The notes under the pieces: model-generated
Database searches by the model: none
What the model saw: the letters and a program-made list of their open reading frames with translations, nothing else
Told to the model about the DNA's origin: nothing
NCBI GenBank assembly: GCA_932294295.1
Contig: OW028584.1
Coordinates: forward strand, 33,737,969 to 33,801,968
From: Alitta virens
Lineage: Eukaryota > Annelida > Polychaeta > Phyllodocida > Nereididae
Length of the DNA: 64,000 nucleotides
Direction: 5' to 3'
In this document: piece after piece, positions 19,749 to 32,585 of the stretch
How positions within the stretch are numbered: position 1 is the first letter of the stretch
Layout: each line of letters begins with the position of its first letter
Made by a program: the position numbers and the translations under genes

Positions 19749-21083
19749 TCAGTGCACTAGATTTTCTAGTGTTTTTCTGATGAGGGGGGGTCTTTTGGGA
19801 ACAATTGATCTTTTATCAATTGCCCCCTCCCGTTGAGGCCTAGGGATGGTGGTAGTCCCTGCCTCCTCTTCCATCAGCTGGTGTATCTCTTCCGACTCAA
19901 TGCCGGAAGGTGCACCCTGTGAGGGTACACTAAGTTGTGACGCACTAACCGATGGAGCTACAAGATGTCCTTTTCCGACATCTATAGCATGCTGCTTTAT
20001 TCTTGCGAGGTGATCGTCTGCCTGTGAAGTCTTAGATTCTGGTTTATGTTTCTGCAAGCTTTGCCCTGCCTTGGAATAATTATAATTAGGATCTAGGTCA
20101 ATCCTTCGCCTGGGCGATGATCTGGGTGAAGGAGATCTAGGTCCAGCCATCTGAGACAGGACTGAGGCATAACTTGCCCCAGCAGCCTGTTCAGCTATAC
20201 GGCGTGCTTGGGGAAAGGAGATATCCTTGGTGGTCTTTAACTTCAGGATCTCTTTCTCTAGCTGCCATTTGGGACAGCCACGGTGATAGGCTGGCCCATC
20301 ACCTCCACAATTAACACAATATGACTGTTTCTGACATGGTGAGTCACGGGAATGAACGTGTTCCCGTGACCCACAATTGGCGCAGGTTGCTTTGGCGCGG
20401 CAGGAGCCGCTAAAATGGCCAAATCGCTGGCAATTATAACATCGTTTTGGGTTCGGGATGTAGGGACATACCCTACACCACTCGAACCCTATGCTGACCC
20501 TATCAGGCAACACTGTGCCATCAAAGGTCAGAGTCAGTAGCTGTCGTGAATATCTGGGGGGCTGGCGGTGAATGTGGATGACATTGTAGTCATTCAGCCA
20601 GTCCCTCAGTTCGTCATCGGAGCAGAGACTGCTCTCATGAGATGTCACAACCCCCTTGCAAGAGTTGAAGAACCGATGGGGCTCCACTTTTACAGGGGTA
20701 CCCGCAAAGGCCCTCAGCTCCAGCAATTTTAACGATTGGTCCTTGTGGGCAACCTGCACCAGCAAGGATGAACTCCTGAGCCTTCTCGTATTTTCAACGA
20801 AACCAATACTTTCTTTCAACGTTCGACAAATTGTTATGGCTGAGAGACGGGAAAACCCATCGTCACTGCCAGTAACAACAAGAAACTTAGGCCATGGCGT
20901 AGATATAACATCATAAGTTGAACTTGGATTGGCATCATCTGTAGATGAGTGGAAACGTTTACTTTGTCTGGAACCAGTAGCCAATTTTTCGACCTCAGCC
21001 TGGTTTACCGCTGAGGGACGCGCACCTTGTTCACCCGGGGGACGTGCGAGCCGGTTTGAAATTGTTGATTCGGACATATTCAT
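19749..21083 (-). pseudogene. LINE copy C ORF1 with a C-terminal frameshift
   Basis: The MNMSEST start at 21083 corresponds to copy A ORF1. The three zinc knuckles are intact. A 1-bp loss in a T-run near 19762 shifts the frame, so about 20 C-terminal residues are replaced and the frame ends at 19749. The longer frame reaching upstream to 21248 runs outside the element and is not a credible start. Confidence 0.8.
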
Positions 21084-21339
21084 TTTTGTTTCCCCTGTAT
21101 GGTAGGGGACACACCCTCCTGTAAAGCTGGAGCAGCTTGTGCAATGCGCACGGTCCTGTTTTAGCCACTGGGGATAGAGGACTTCACCCCAAGTGTTTCC
21201 ACCCTCGCCGCGTGGAGGCCCAGGACCTTCGAGGGCACTTCTTAGCATCCATACATAGAATTTATACTTATATATTGTTGTGTGAAGATAAATTAATTTA
21301 CTTTTTTTAATAATAAATATTTTTTAACTATTTTTTCAG

Positions 21340-24300
21340 ATGACATGCATCAGCATTATCTTCAGAAACACTGTAGACTTTGTGGCAAACAGCAAGATTC
21401 AACAAAAGCATTACAAGACAAAGAAAGGTTTTCTGATATGATTATTGCAGTTCTTGGGCTGGATGTTGCTAAAGATGATGCCAGTACTCATCCACCATGC
21501 ATATGCGATTCATGTCGCAGCACATTGAAAAGGTTTGTTAAAATCTCCTACAAGCATTTTAAGTACAAATATTTGTTATATATGACATAATACCTAAAAG
21601 GCCACACTAATTTGATCTGAGAAAATTCCATAATATAATAAAATTTCATATCAGATAACATTGGGAAATGCTATTTTATTTTTCTGTTGGAAGATTTCTA
21701 ATCATACCAGCGGGTCTGAGAATCTAAAGATTAAATAATTATTACTTAAATCTTTTAAAACAACCAAAGAAAAACACAAAATTATTGTTGTCAGAACAGG
21801 TTAAAGAATAAACTTGGCGATTCTAAGAAGAAAAAAACGAAACAGTCAGAGGACACCCCGATGGTTCATACCATGACTGTGCACAACTTCATGCCACACA
21901 CTTCATCCGGTCAGGTGTGCCCCAACAGTATTGACTTTCATAGGTTGTCTGCCATGGGACATGCAGCTGGTTTTGTGCCCACTCGTTCTGAACAGTTCCT
22001 CACTCTTTCAAAACTGAGCAGCGATGGAACATACGTGTTTTACTATGGCAAAATAAACATGGATGGCACCTGCAGGGTTGTTGTGGGATGCCGAGATGTC
22101 ACAAGACATAATCTCCTGCAAGAAGACTGCGTTTCATTTCTGATGGATACTTTACTGACCAAAAAAGTGTGCAGTGGCAACAAAGGTTTCGAAGATGTGA
22201 TGGAGAGTCGACGAAGCAATGAGATAATTGTGGTATTTCGCGACAGCAATAATGTTGAAGTAGCACGAGAGGAACCTGAACAGACAATACGACATGTCAG
22301 CTGTCTTGGATTTGTTGATGGCGATGGAGAAATGTGTTCGAAGTGTACCAACTTCCGAAGTTCTCTAAGGAAAAGTCGGAGTCGTCTGAAAGAAAGTTCT
22401 GTAAGTCTTCGCATTCCAATGCTTACATATAAATCACAAAAAAATAACTTTTTATGTCACTGTTAATTCACAATTTTTGATATTTTTATTTCGCACAGGG
22501 TAGGTAGGTAGGTAGTGTTATTGTTTAACGCCTCATCAGCACCTGAGTGGGCTATGTAGAGGCTCTCTAGGGTAAGATTGATCATCCATAGTTGGTAGTA
22601 GAAACCAGAAGCATGCAAAAAATCAATAAGTGTCTGCGTTGGATAGCTGGAGCAGCTTGTGCAAGGCGCACTGTCCTGTTTTAGCCACTGGGGATAGAGG
22701 ACTTCACCCCAAGTGTTTCCACCCTCGCCGCGTGGAGGCCCAGGACCTTCGAGGGCTATTTCGCACAGGAACAGCCAAGCTCCACTTTTACTAGGAATGA
22801 CCGGCTTTCAGAGGAGCAGAAAATTAAGAAGCTTGGTCAACTAGTTGTAGAAAAGAAAACCCTTCATAGGCAACTGAAAGTCACCGAAGCCCGGCTCAGC
22901 AACCTGATAGCAACAGAAGGAGTTGAACTGACAAAAGACCTGAGCCAAGATCTTGAAGATATAGCAGCCAAGCATGATTTCCAAGAAGGATCTATGCAAC
23001 AGTTATTTTGGCAACAGCAGCAACAGTGCTTGCAGAGACATCAAGGGAACAGGTGGCACCCAGCCATGATCAGATTTTGCATTGGCCTTCATGCAAAGTC
23101 TCCAGGGGCATATGATGCCTTGCGTACCTCTGGTGCCCTGACACTACCAAGTTCTAGAACTTTAAGGGGGTATACATACTTCACGCAGCCGAAAGCAGGA
23201 CTTGATCCAGAGGTGATGGAGAGAATAAGTAAGGACTGTGATATTCTACATCGGAGTGACATTGAAAGAAATGTTGTCCTTGCTTTCGATGAAATACATA
23301 TCTGCCAGGGTCTTGTATATTCATCGGAAACAGAAGAGGTTGTTGGCTGGGTGGATGTTGGTGACCTTAGTAACTTGATCCAACAAGTCACCCAGGAAGA
23401 TAAACGGATGCCTTTGGCCACCCATATCATGTGTATCATGATAAGAGGATTAGTTCTTTCCCTTAATCAAGTTTTCACCATATTCCCATCCACAGGATGT
23501 TCCGCAGATGAACTGTTTTACTTGATTTGGGAAAGTGTTATGTTCGTAGAACTGTATGGTTTCAAAGTCAGGGCATTAACCTGTGATGGGGCAAGTGCCA
23601 ACCGGAAATTCTACAGATTAGGGGTAATGGATCAGCAAGAGGTACACTTCGCACCCAATCCAAGGCGTTCCATCAAAGACAAAATTTTTTACATTTGTGA
23701 TGTGCCCCATCTGATAAAGACAACCCGCAATAATTGGGAAAATTCTGGTTGGAACAGCAAGTCCAAAAACTTAATGGTATGTTTTGGTAACTTATGTCTC
23801 TTTATTTCATTCATTTCTCTCTTAAAAAAGCAAAAGTAAGCATGCTTATCAATATTTATAACTGACCCACTAAAAAGTAAAAACTTCTGATGTCTTTATT
23901 CATCTCTAATCATGAAATTTCAGTATCGAAGCCAGAATATCAAATGGCCACAACTGATTCAACTGGTGGAAGAAAATAATTCTCACTTGCAGAACACTCC
24001 TGAGCAAAGGAAAGCAGTTTCCATTCTACAGTCTGCACCAAAGCTGTCTCCTCAGCATATCTACCTGACTCCATCGCTCAGAATGAGAGTCAAGCTGGCT
24101 ACACAAGTGAGTGATTATTGTCATAAAAAAGAAGTTTTAATTATATATTCTGTAGTATAGGCACACATTCTTCAATGAGCTTCAAATTCCTTTGCATTCA
24201 TTATGAATTAGTTTGAATTGATTCACTGATTGGATAAAGCGTAACTGTTAAAGTTACACCTGATCCATGTCAGAGGACATACAATTCTGTACCAGTATTG

Positions 24301-25842
24301 TATTAAAAGAACCTTTATTATTTTATGTGTTGCATAAATTATAATGTACCCAAATAACTTTGATTATATTTTCCCCATTCAATACCAGATCCTCAGCAAC
24401 ACTGTGAAGGAGGCATTTGCGCTGAGTCCAGCTCTGAACGAGAGGACTAAGTCTACCCAGCTTTTCATCAAAATGTTTGATACATTCCTCGATTGCCTAA
24501 ATGTTCATCGTCTTGGCCAAGATGAACGCCTCAGGAAAACTGCTCTGACACCTTATAGGCATGTGGATGACTGGCGATTCAAGGTAGGACCTCCCATTCT
24601 TGGTTAAATATATGTGTAGTCTGATCATATGATAAACAGTTAAGTAATGAAGCTTGTTAATTCAGATCTGTCAATCAGTAAAATGGAGTGAGAGTTTGAT
24701 ATTGGGCATAGTCAATTTAACATCATGTATGGTGTATTTGTTATACTAATGTTCAGTATCCTTTGACAACTTCATAATTTTATTATCTCATCATGGAATA
24801 GTTCACATTGAATGCAGCAGAGTAAATAGTTTTTCTTTCACTTTTTCAGTGGCTGCTGGATGACTTCTTGGGGTTTTTGTGTGCATTGCCAATCTGACGG
24901 AAAAAGAAAAAGCACGACTTTGTCTTAGCAGGGAAACCTTAGAGGGCCTGAGAATAACTGGTAATTTCTCTTTCAGTAACTTATATTTTACGATATATAA
25001 ATATAATTGGTTAATCTGTAATAATGCATATTTCATAAACATACATTTCCATGACTGTTTATTTACTTTATGATTTCAGTTCGGTCATTCGTCGAACTGA
25101 CGAAGATGCTGCTCTATGAAGAAGCACCATACGTCTTGAGTGCGAGGTTCAACCAAGATCCCCTGGAGCAATACTTCAGCAAGCAAAGAAGTCTTGGTGG
25201 AGCACGAGAGAATCCCGATGTCAAAAGTTTCGGTTACAACCACTTGATTGTGGCAGGATCGGGCGCCGTAAGGACAGCCACAAAGTGTGTGTGTGTGTTA
25301 TTGTTTAACGCCTCATCAGCACCTAAGTGGGCTATGTAGAGGCTCTCTAGGTTAAGATTGATTATCTATATTTGGTAGTAGAAACAAGAAGCATGTAAAA
25401 AATCAATAATTGTCTGCGTTGGATATCTGGTAAAGAGATGTTGTAAGGTAGTAGCTTGAAACAAAGGTCTTCTAATGCGTTGTAAGTGGGTGCAATCTAA
25501 TAAAATATGTTTGATCGTTAGGGGCACCGACAACTCTGGCATACCGGTACCAGTTCAAGGGCTAAAAGGTGTAAATGCGTAAGTCTTGAATGTCCTATGA
25601 GGCATCTGTTCCCCTGTATGGTAGGGGACACACCCTCCTGTAAAGCTGGAGCAGCTTGTGCAATGCGCACTGCCCTGTTTTAGCCACTGGGGATCGAGGA
25701 CTTCACCCCAAGTGTTTCCACCCTCGCCGCATGGAGGCCCAGGACCTTCGAGGGCAGGACAGCCACAAAAGGAAACACTTCCTGTGAGGTAACTGCTACA
25801 ATGATCATGCAGCCATTGCCAAAAAGACAAAAGAAAAAATAA
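21340..25842 (+). CDS. P-element/THAP9-like transposase gene, seven visible exons, one frameshift
   Basis: Exons by GT-AG sites and frame: 21340-21532, 21800-22400, 22769-23776, 23924-24106, 24389-24583, 24850-24960, 25080-25284 continuing at 25756-25842. Exon 1 codes a CRLC...CICDSC zinc-binding module rather than a classic THAP; an acceptor before it implies a lost or unseen 5' exon. Exon 3 has the P-element transposase core: RWHPAMIRFCIGLHAKSPGAY, VLAFDEIHICQGLVYS with GWVDVG, and LTCDGASANRKFY, then DVPHLIKTTRNNW. Later exons match the family's C-terminal part (RMRVKLATQ, LSRETLEGLRIT, FNQDPLEQYFSKQR). Exon 6 has one frameshift near 24880. Miniature LINEs sit in intron 2 and in the last exon. 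Domesticated host gene or dying transposon cannot be told apart here. Confidence 0.8.
22500..22756 (-). mobile_element. miniature LINE derivative 1 (joined LINE ends)
   Basis: A 257-bp insertion between 13-bp duplications TATTTCGCACAGG (22487-22499, 22757-22769). It consists of the last ~145 bp of the LINE joined directly to its first ~115 bp, with a GGTA-type tail. The junction TTGGATAGCTGGAGCAGC and several substitutions are shared with the copy at 33625. It lies at the 3' end of intron 2 of the P-like gene and has duplicated the splice acceptor. Confidence 0.9.
25285..25755 (-). mobile_element. miniature LINE derivative 2 (different junction)
   Basis: A 471-bp insertion between 14-bp duplications AGGACAGCCACAAA (25271-25284, 25756-25769). 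It retains about 330 bp of the LINE 3' end and about 145 bp of the 5' leader, joined at GAGGCATCTGTTCCCC. The tail is GT-dinucleotide. It interrupts the last exon of the P-like transposase. Confidence 0.9.
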
Positions 25843-26125
25843 CTGTAAAATGATCCAGTTTATTAATGCATAGATTTAAGCAACTTGTAACATCAACAAT
25901 ATATACACTGTCTTTCAAATTTGGTAGGACATGGCAGTAACGTTATACAGTGTCACAAAACGGTGTGTAAAATGTACAGAAATATTCATTGCTTGTCTTC
26001 ATTGTACATAATTCTGCAACATAATGTGAACATATTGATATTTGCCTAACACTCTACACATCTTGGTTACACAATTTACTTTATGGCATTTTTCAAATAT
26101 GTTTTTAAATTTAACTGCATTAAAC

Positions 26126-27095
26126 TTAATCCAGGTCATGACGCAAACTTTTTCGTTGTTTTGCGCTTTGTTTTTTACCCAGCAAAAATGTATATGCATT
26201 TGTAAATGCTCTCACTCTCAGATCAACATAATATTCAACTGTGTTATCAAACACCTTCACTTTGTCGTCTTCTTCAAATTCATCCCCAACAATTTGGTCC
26301 CATAAAGTGCATACTTGGGCTGAATCATTTATTTTGTCCTGTAATCGGGCAGACATATGAGAGTCACCTTCGCTCATATGTGGCTTCACAATTTGCTCAA
26401 ATCCAATGAGCATGATAAAGAATTTATCATTACCATGGTGCAAGCCACCTCTGTCAACAGCATCAACAAGTTTTTTGGTGTACTCCAGGAAATTGTCATG
26501 TTCTTGTGTAGCTTGCAATTCTTGATCAACAAGTTAATAAATGGCTGCAAGTCTTTTTTGTCTCTTCAATTTCATGACAACAAAACCAGCTACATAGCGA
26601 AGCACTTGCAGCTTGGTTTCATTCATAGTGGCACTGATGTTTTCTGGGCTCAAGTCAAGCTGCGGTGTCAAAGACTTTACAAGCATCTGTTCCATCAAGG
26701 AACGAACCAACAGCCAAAGCAGCATATCTCCATACGAAAGCTGTATTTGAAAATTAGCAGCTAAGGAGTCGAGGTAGTCTGCACATTCATTGCTACCATG
26801 AATGGCCTGCTGAAATCGGGCACAAGTTGCATCCGTGAAGCTGGTGTTTTCTTCGCACTAGTGTCGAAGAGGATGTCATTCTTAACCTTTTGCACAAGCA
26901 GCTTCGCACTAGCCATGCGTATGTCCGATGCAGCACATGCCTCAACAGCTTTACATAAAGCCTCAACTTCCTTCCTTGCCTGTTGTTTGGCCAGCATGCA
27001 TGGGCTGACTTGCACTGCTCTCAGTGCACAGACGAACACAGTTTTCCATTGCTCATTGTCTGGAAGGGAAACATGGGTATTAGTATAAAAAAACT
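26126..27095 (-). pseudogene. minus-strand transposon-type gene remnant
   Basis: Three consecutive minus-strand frames look like one broken protein: 27095-26761 (helical, LPDNEQWKTVFVCALRAVQ), about 26775-26534 (QIQLSYGDMLLWLLVRSLM... and VLRYVAGFVVMKLKRQ) and 26518-26126 (VDAVDRGGLHHGNDKFF). A frameshift separates the first two and a TAA at 26534 the last two. The YVAGFVVxKL and VDRGGL...ND motifs recall uncharacterised, transposon-associated invertebrate proteins; I cannot name the family. Alternatively it is an intact multi-exon gene whose introns I misjudge. Confidence 0.4.
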
Positions 27096-27159
27096 TAATC
27101 TCAACCACAGTAATAAGGGTAATAATAAGTGTGTTCATGAGTACGCTGCACATGTACAC

Positions 27160-28250
27160 AGATACCTGTGGACAACGTAGTCCTGCATTCTATAATCTGC
27201 GAAAGTTTAAATTCTCTAATGTCAAGGGATATCAACCCTATTCATTTTTAGCTCGTCAAGTAAACTTTATTATAAAACTTTCGGGTAATTTTTTGCTCAC
27301 AGTGTCACACACAATAATTTAAGGTAGAAAGTTTAATTCGAAGTCAGTTACATATGTGAATTTTTATGCCCGTGTTTTTTTATATTTGTTTACAAATTCA
27401 TTCGATTGGGTAAAAGGTATAGTCATATCATGTAGTTGTCATTAAAGAAGTATGTTATATTATTATCAATTGACTGTTTCATACATTATGGCAAAAGCAT
27501 ACAAAATCGTCCAAGAAATTAAAAAATTATGTCATGAAATTGATATTATAATGACATGTTGCCATGTATTATTTTACCAAAACTGCATAAATTGTCACAC
27601 AGCATTATTATATTAACAGACCAAAAGACATGAATAAAGATGAAAAGTCTAAAACATGTAGGGCTTATAATAGTATAAATATTCTTTGGTAGTTTAAGGA
27701 GAAAAACAAGCAAAATACATAGCTTACCAAAGGTGATATATAGGCCTATAATGCTATATACAGTGAATTGTCAATATTTAACACTAAGGCACTGTAGTCT
27801 GTATTGCATATCATTAATAATATGAAATGATCTGTTTACAGAGATTTTTATAATGCCAAAAATGACCACATCGTTGAACAATTATGGAGGTTAATTCAAA
27901 CTAACAAAGGACTTTTCAAAGTTTATTACCTTCAGAAATCGGATCCAATGACGCCATAGTAAAGTTGCACACTGTTTCTTCTTTGTACTGGTCTGTTGGC
28001 AATACACTTTTGAATAAATCACGCAAAAAGATTCAGTGTAGAAACGAAATCTTGTTGATAAACTTGCAAATCTGTCAGCAAGCCGTAACTGGGTCATCGA
28101 CCTAGTTTTCAGACGAGCACACCCGAAGTGCTTTCGGCCACGTTCATGCGAGGGGGGTGCGTAGGGGGGTGCGGATTATCTCCGGTCATTAAAAAGCCAT
28201 CGCGGCCCACCTAAAATGTGATAAACTACCCAGTTTCCTCTCCTGTGCTT
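27160..28250. other. AT-rich stretch without a supported gene
   Basis: No domain or convincing long frame. A G-rich patch (GAGGGGGGTGCGTAGGGGGGTGCGG) lies at about 28151-28173, just before the DIRS fragment begins. Confidence 0.45.
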
Positions 28251-28279
28251 ATGACTCCATGGTATTACCCAGGAAAATA

Positions 28280-29262
28280 ATACTCTGGCCGATGCTTTTA
28301 GTAGGATCCACGAACCAGATGCCATAGACAGAACTTTTAAAGTGCTCCCTACCACCTGTGTTGCTTCAATGGCACTGTTTCATCATGACCTCTGTCATGA
28401 CGCAGCTTATTTCAAGTCAGTTTGTTGGGCCACCACCACCAGGCGCTCATATGCTTCCCACAGATGCTCATATTTTTGTCAACAGGCCTGTACCAGGTTC
28501 TTTGGAACAACTATGTCCATATGCAGCTTCCCAGGCTTGCTGACTCTCTCATCGCTCAATTAAACAATATATGAATATAGTGCGCATTTTACACTTAGAA
28601 TGGAATTTGTCAAAACCAATGGCGAACAATTTCCATGTTCGATCTACATTCCAAGGCATTCGTAGGTCTTTGGGAGATACAGTCACCCGAAAAGCTCCCA
28701 TGACCCCCCAGCTGCTATTTACCCTTTTAGGTTTTTGTTTACTCCGCAAATCTAATGGGCTGCCTGCTTTGTTAACATCTTTTGATGCATCACTGCACCT
28801 CCGTTGTTGTTACCTTTTTACCAGTAGGAAGCAGGTTCCGCACCAGATGGTCCAAAAACCAATCAGTTTAGGACAAGGGAGATTAATTTACCTTTGCCAC
28901 AGCTAAAAGGTCACAAATTGTGTACCACCTGTACCACCCAGGCAATCTATCATGATTTCCAACTAACCCCCTGGGCTCCCCAAGAAGGCCCCGCTCTCAT
29001 CACCCCAGCTGGGAGAGAATTTCGACCCTCACCTCGCACACTTGTCACGGCAGTAAAGACGGCACTGCAAAACAGCTGTGATGTGTATAACATCTCGGGC
29101 CAGTTTTCGCCAGGGTGGTGCTTGCTGGGCATACTCATCTGGTGTTCCTGTCGACACCAACGACAATTAGGGGAATGGAAGAGCAACGCTTATACGGACT
29201 ATATTTTATGTGACATCCCACTCCTATCAGCAGCTACACAACGGATGGCTGCTTCCCAGTAA
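28280..29262 (+). pseudogene. degraded DIRS-like fragment: end of RNase H and tyrosine recombinase
   Basis: Frame pieces parallel the DIRS element at 36840-37770 and 49939-50135. NTLADAFSRIHEPDAIDR matches the end of RNase H. YMNIVRILHLEWNLSKP and TPQLLFTLL match the recombinase N-terminal region. LGEWKSNAYTDYILCD matches the C-terminal part with its catalytic tyrosine. Frames shift several times (near 28270, 28450, 28740, 29090) and the R/HxxR boxes are damaged. A second, older DIRS insertion. Confidence 0.75.
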
Positions 29263-29307
29263 TTTCACTAATTTCTTACTCATTTTGTAGTTTTTTCTCT
29301 CCTACTC

Positions 29308-30405
29308 CTGTTACTGGCAAATGTGAGTTTACATTTTTGTAATAATTCTCTTATTTGGTCTGCGTGCAAGAATTTTGACCCATGTACACTTGTGTTTTGT
29401 TAAGGTATTCAGTCTTTCTATGGAGTTTAGTTCGGCTGCAAGACGCTTAAATAGCAGTCCTCCTCAGCAACGCGACAGCTTCCAGCATAAGTTGAAGGTG
29501 AGCAAATGCCTTTACCTATGTTTACACCTTGACATAACACACTTTACAAGACGGTATGACCAAGCGCAAGAACGCATTATTCTTGGACAAGATGGTGATC
29601 AGGACAGGCTCTGCATCAAAGCCAATGATTACCCCACTACAATGCATGGGATCCAGCATCAGAATTATGAGGGAGATCATGAAAAAAAGCCTTACACTGG
29701 TGGACAAACAAAAATTTAGCCAGACTAGTTTATGTTTAAATAAGCTACAGAAGATTTGAGTTTGAATACACAAGAAAACATGGAAAACTAGGAAAACTAA
29801 AAGAAGATAAGGCAGCAATAGTATAAACTCTAGGTCAACATGTCGAGAACAATGCACTGCAAGCACCTAAATTATAAAATACTCCAAAACAAAGAAAAAG
29901 GTCTCTCTGCAAAACACCAACTCCCAAGAAGTTTGTAAACGAGTGTTAATTAAACCAAAGGCTCCAATGAAATCAGAAGTACATAACCTGCACCTGGCTC
30001 CTCTGAAATTATTTTGGGACATTAATATATGTTTACTATCAATGTAGTTAAAACTAGACACATCAGGCGTGCTGTTATCATTGCTGAAAGTTAATGAGGT
30101 CAAGGGTTTCTGCAAGGGACTTCAGTTGCACACAGACCTTCGCCCTGACAAGGTGTCCCACCCCCTTCCCCTGATGCCTCCTTTCTGCAATTGGCTAAAG
30201 TTCATGTTTTACTTTTTTACTAAGTATCAATTTATTACTTTTTTGCATTTTTCTTCATGTAATGTATTACAAAAGGTTTATTACCTTATACTATATGTTA
30301 CTGGTAAATGTAAGTTTACAGTCTTGTGATACTTTATTTGGTGCGCACGCAAGCTTGTAGTTGAATTAGAGATTTTCTGACCCATGTACACGTTTGTTTT
30401 TAGGT
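29308..30405 (+). repeat. pair of about 100-bp direct repeats, probably DIRS termini
   Basis: 29308-29404 and 30298-30405 share GTTACTGG(C/T)AAATGT(G/A)AGTTTAC, then TTATTTGGT, a GCGCACGCAAG-like box and TGACCCATGTACAC. A related GCGCGCACGCAAATATTTG box lies near the 3' end of the intact-order DIRS element at about 50278. Position after a recombinase fragment suits the split direct repeats of this class. The 0.9 kb between them contains a short exon-like frame (29420-29499) ending at a GTGAGC donor, otherwise nothing I recognise. Confidence 0.5.
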
Positions 30406-30502
30406 GGAAAAACTCAGATTTTCATCATGCTAAGGCAGATTTCATTTGTACATGCATTATCAATAGGAAACACCTGAATTTTTTTTCCTCCATCGACAGA
30501 TG

Positions 30503-32090
30503 TGCTACCTATTGTCCGAAGAATGCAAGGAGCTTTGCAGTGACAAGCAGCAGTCTATCCTACAGCAAAAAGGCATTGGAAGACCGTGCAACATTTCATG
30601 GGAAGATGTCTCGAATGAATGGAGAGAGGTGTGGGTATTGTGTGTGTAATTAGGGCTTTACATCTTGTATTTCTGCACTAATTAGGACAGGCAGAGACCA
30701 TGGCAATGAGATGAAGGATGAAACAGCCATCCAACATAGGCTTGACCGGGAATCGAACCCGGGACCCAGCGGGTGGAAGCCCAGAGCGCTACCTCTGAGC
30801 TAGGCCCCCACCCTTTATGGAGAGAGAGGTCACCTCTGTTGTTTGATGCATTAGAAGCCATAGCAACGAAGGTAAATATTGATACGAAGAGAGATTACAT
30901 ATTACCAAAGCGACATCTTCCTTCCATCGGTATAGCAGGATCACTCTTATTTTACAACAGGAACTCTCAGATGGCAAGGATCCAAAACGCAGTCAGATAA
31001 CTGGACCGAGGAGGCACAACTTATGAAGTAAGATCATTAGTGCCATACTTTTATCATATCTAGTTTTGATTACAGAATTGTTGATTACTTAATGTGAAAC
31101 CGGTTTAATTTTACTTCCAGACAATATCCATAAATCAATTTATGGGGATAAGTGTGTTTCCACAGACCTTGCACAGAAAGAGGAGAGAGATGTTTCACAC
31201 ATCACGATCTCATTGACAAACATGTTGGAACTTAAATCAAACAAAAGGAATACAAAAAATCAGGCGTGATAGTCATTTTCAGCCTTTCTAAGTGTGAAGC
31301 AACATCTGATAGCAACATTTCAGGTACGACTCAAGAAGTCCTGTAAAATCTCTCCAAGGATATGTCACTCTACTGAGTAATCGAACAGGTGCAAATTTAC
31401 CAACAATAAAATAAGCTCACCCAAAGTCAAAATGTTTTGATGCAACTACTGCACCAAAACACATCCTGTCAAGTTTCAATGTCAACCACCAGATAGAATG
31501 TATATACCATACTCAGTCTGCATCAGCACAAGTACATGACACTTGGCTGCAGCTTCTTCACTCTTTTTTTTTTTAAATAAAGGTAAAGCCTGGGAATATG
31601 ACCATTGACAAGCAAAGACAGTATTGGCTTTTGGTTTTTGGTCTTGATTGCAAAGAAGAGGATTACTGATCCAAATCAATCCAATGAGAGAGAGAGAGAG
31701 AGTAAACAACATATTGGTGACCTGCAAGCAGGAGTATGGATGTCAAATGATCTGCTGAGCTATGAAAGAAACATAACACACATTTGTCAGGTATTGGTCA
31801 AACAATTGAAGTTTGTAAAACGGAAATTTAAAAAAAGGGAAGAAATTAATGTTGAATTAACTGATGCTCCTGAAAATGAAACAAGTGGCATTATCACAAT
31901 ACTGAAGAGGATCCATCATACTCTACTCCCTCAAGTTAATGGACAGATTTCTTACAGAGTGGCGCTTGAAGGAAAAGTTCTGACAAATGAGGAAGCACTC
32001 AGTTGGCAAGGAGCACTCCTTAATGCAAACAATGAGAGTGAAGCATGTAGTGGTTTGATTCATCGACCAGAAGGTTTCCACGTCGCATAA
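30503..32090 (+). pseudogene. broken gene resembling transposon-associated uncharacterised invertebrate proteins
   Basis: An exon begins after an acceptor at 30499 (GACAG) and runs MCYLLSEECKELCSD... to the SINE at 30629. It resumes after the SINE with SPLLFDALEAIA and LPSIGIAGSLLFYNRNSQM (to about 30999). A second block at about 31600-32087 contains a GA microsatellite (about 31687-31703) that shifts the frame, then a stretch ending YRVALEGKVLTNEEALSW...SGLIHRPEGFH. The layout recalls large uncharacterised proteins (possibly the DUF6589 group) common in invertebrate genomes near transposons; this comes from memory of motif shape, not a search. Function unknown. Confidence 0.35.
30629..30816 (-). 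mobile_element. tRNA-derived SINE
   Basis: Flanked by ATGGAGAGAG duplications (30619-30628, 30817-30826). The tRNA-like head (minus strand) includes CTAGCTCAGAGGTAGCGC (box A region) and GGTTCGATTCC (box B). The tail is of GT type. It disrupts the exon at 30503. Confidence 0.88.
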
Positions 32091-32097
32091 ACTTCTT

Positions 32098-32580
32098 GAT
32101 GGTACATCTTATATAGATTTTTTTTATGAATATTATATGTACAATGTGATATTAATTTGATGTCATAATTTTATTAGTGTTAAACCAAATATTCCATGTT
32201 TGCATGTGAATGAAATAAATGATTTATATATATATGCATCTTAGCATGTCACCGCTTGACAAAATGATGAACATTTGAATAGATTTAATAACCCGTAATT
32301 TGTAATGCATGTTTTAAAAAAATTACATATATTTCAAATCAAGCATATTGCACAATTATTACTCTTAAAACAAACTGTTATTTTCCTGTATTGAGTAGGC
32401 ATCAAATTAACAATTTTCTAATTCTGATTGAACTGGGTATATACCAAGAGTCTACAACAAGGTTCTTCATGTTGGCGATAGAGCCCTTCCATACACTCTG
32501 ACAAACATCATTAATAGAAGAGATGTTGATGGTCCTAAGTCTGTCACCCAAGCATTCAGGTGTGGTCAGGTCATCTAAAT
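32098..32580. other. AT-rich non-coding stretch
   Basis: No supported feature. A short AATAAA (about 32214) could be a poly(A) signal for the preceding broken gene. Confidence 0.35.
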
Positions 32581-32585
32581 TCCAT

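Larger units (their letters stand above)
17352..21236 (-). mobile_element. LINE copy C, 5'-complete but missing its 3' part
   Basis: Nearly identical to copy A from the 5' end (GCCCTCGAAGG at 21236) through ORF1 and two-thirds of ORF2, stopping abruptly at 17352 within ORF2 (copy A equivalent about 9483). Only 19 bp of unrelated sequence separate it from the downstream target duplication of copy B. LINE insertions normally lose the 5' end, so a later deletion is the simpler explanation. No matching target duplication was found. Confidence 0.88.

Noticed and set aside
21084..21248. N-terminal extension of LINE ORF1 in copy C
   Set aside because: It crosses the 5' end of the element into flanking DNA; copy A starts at the internal MNMSEST.
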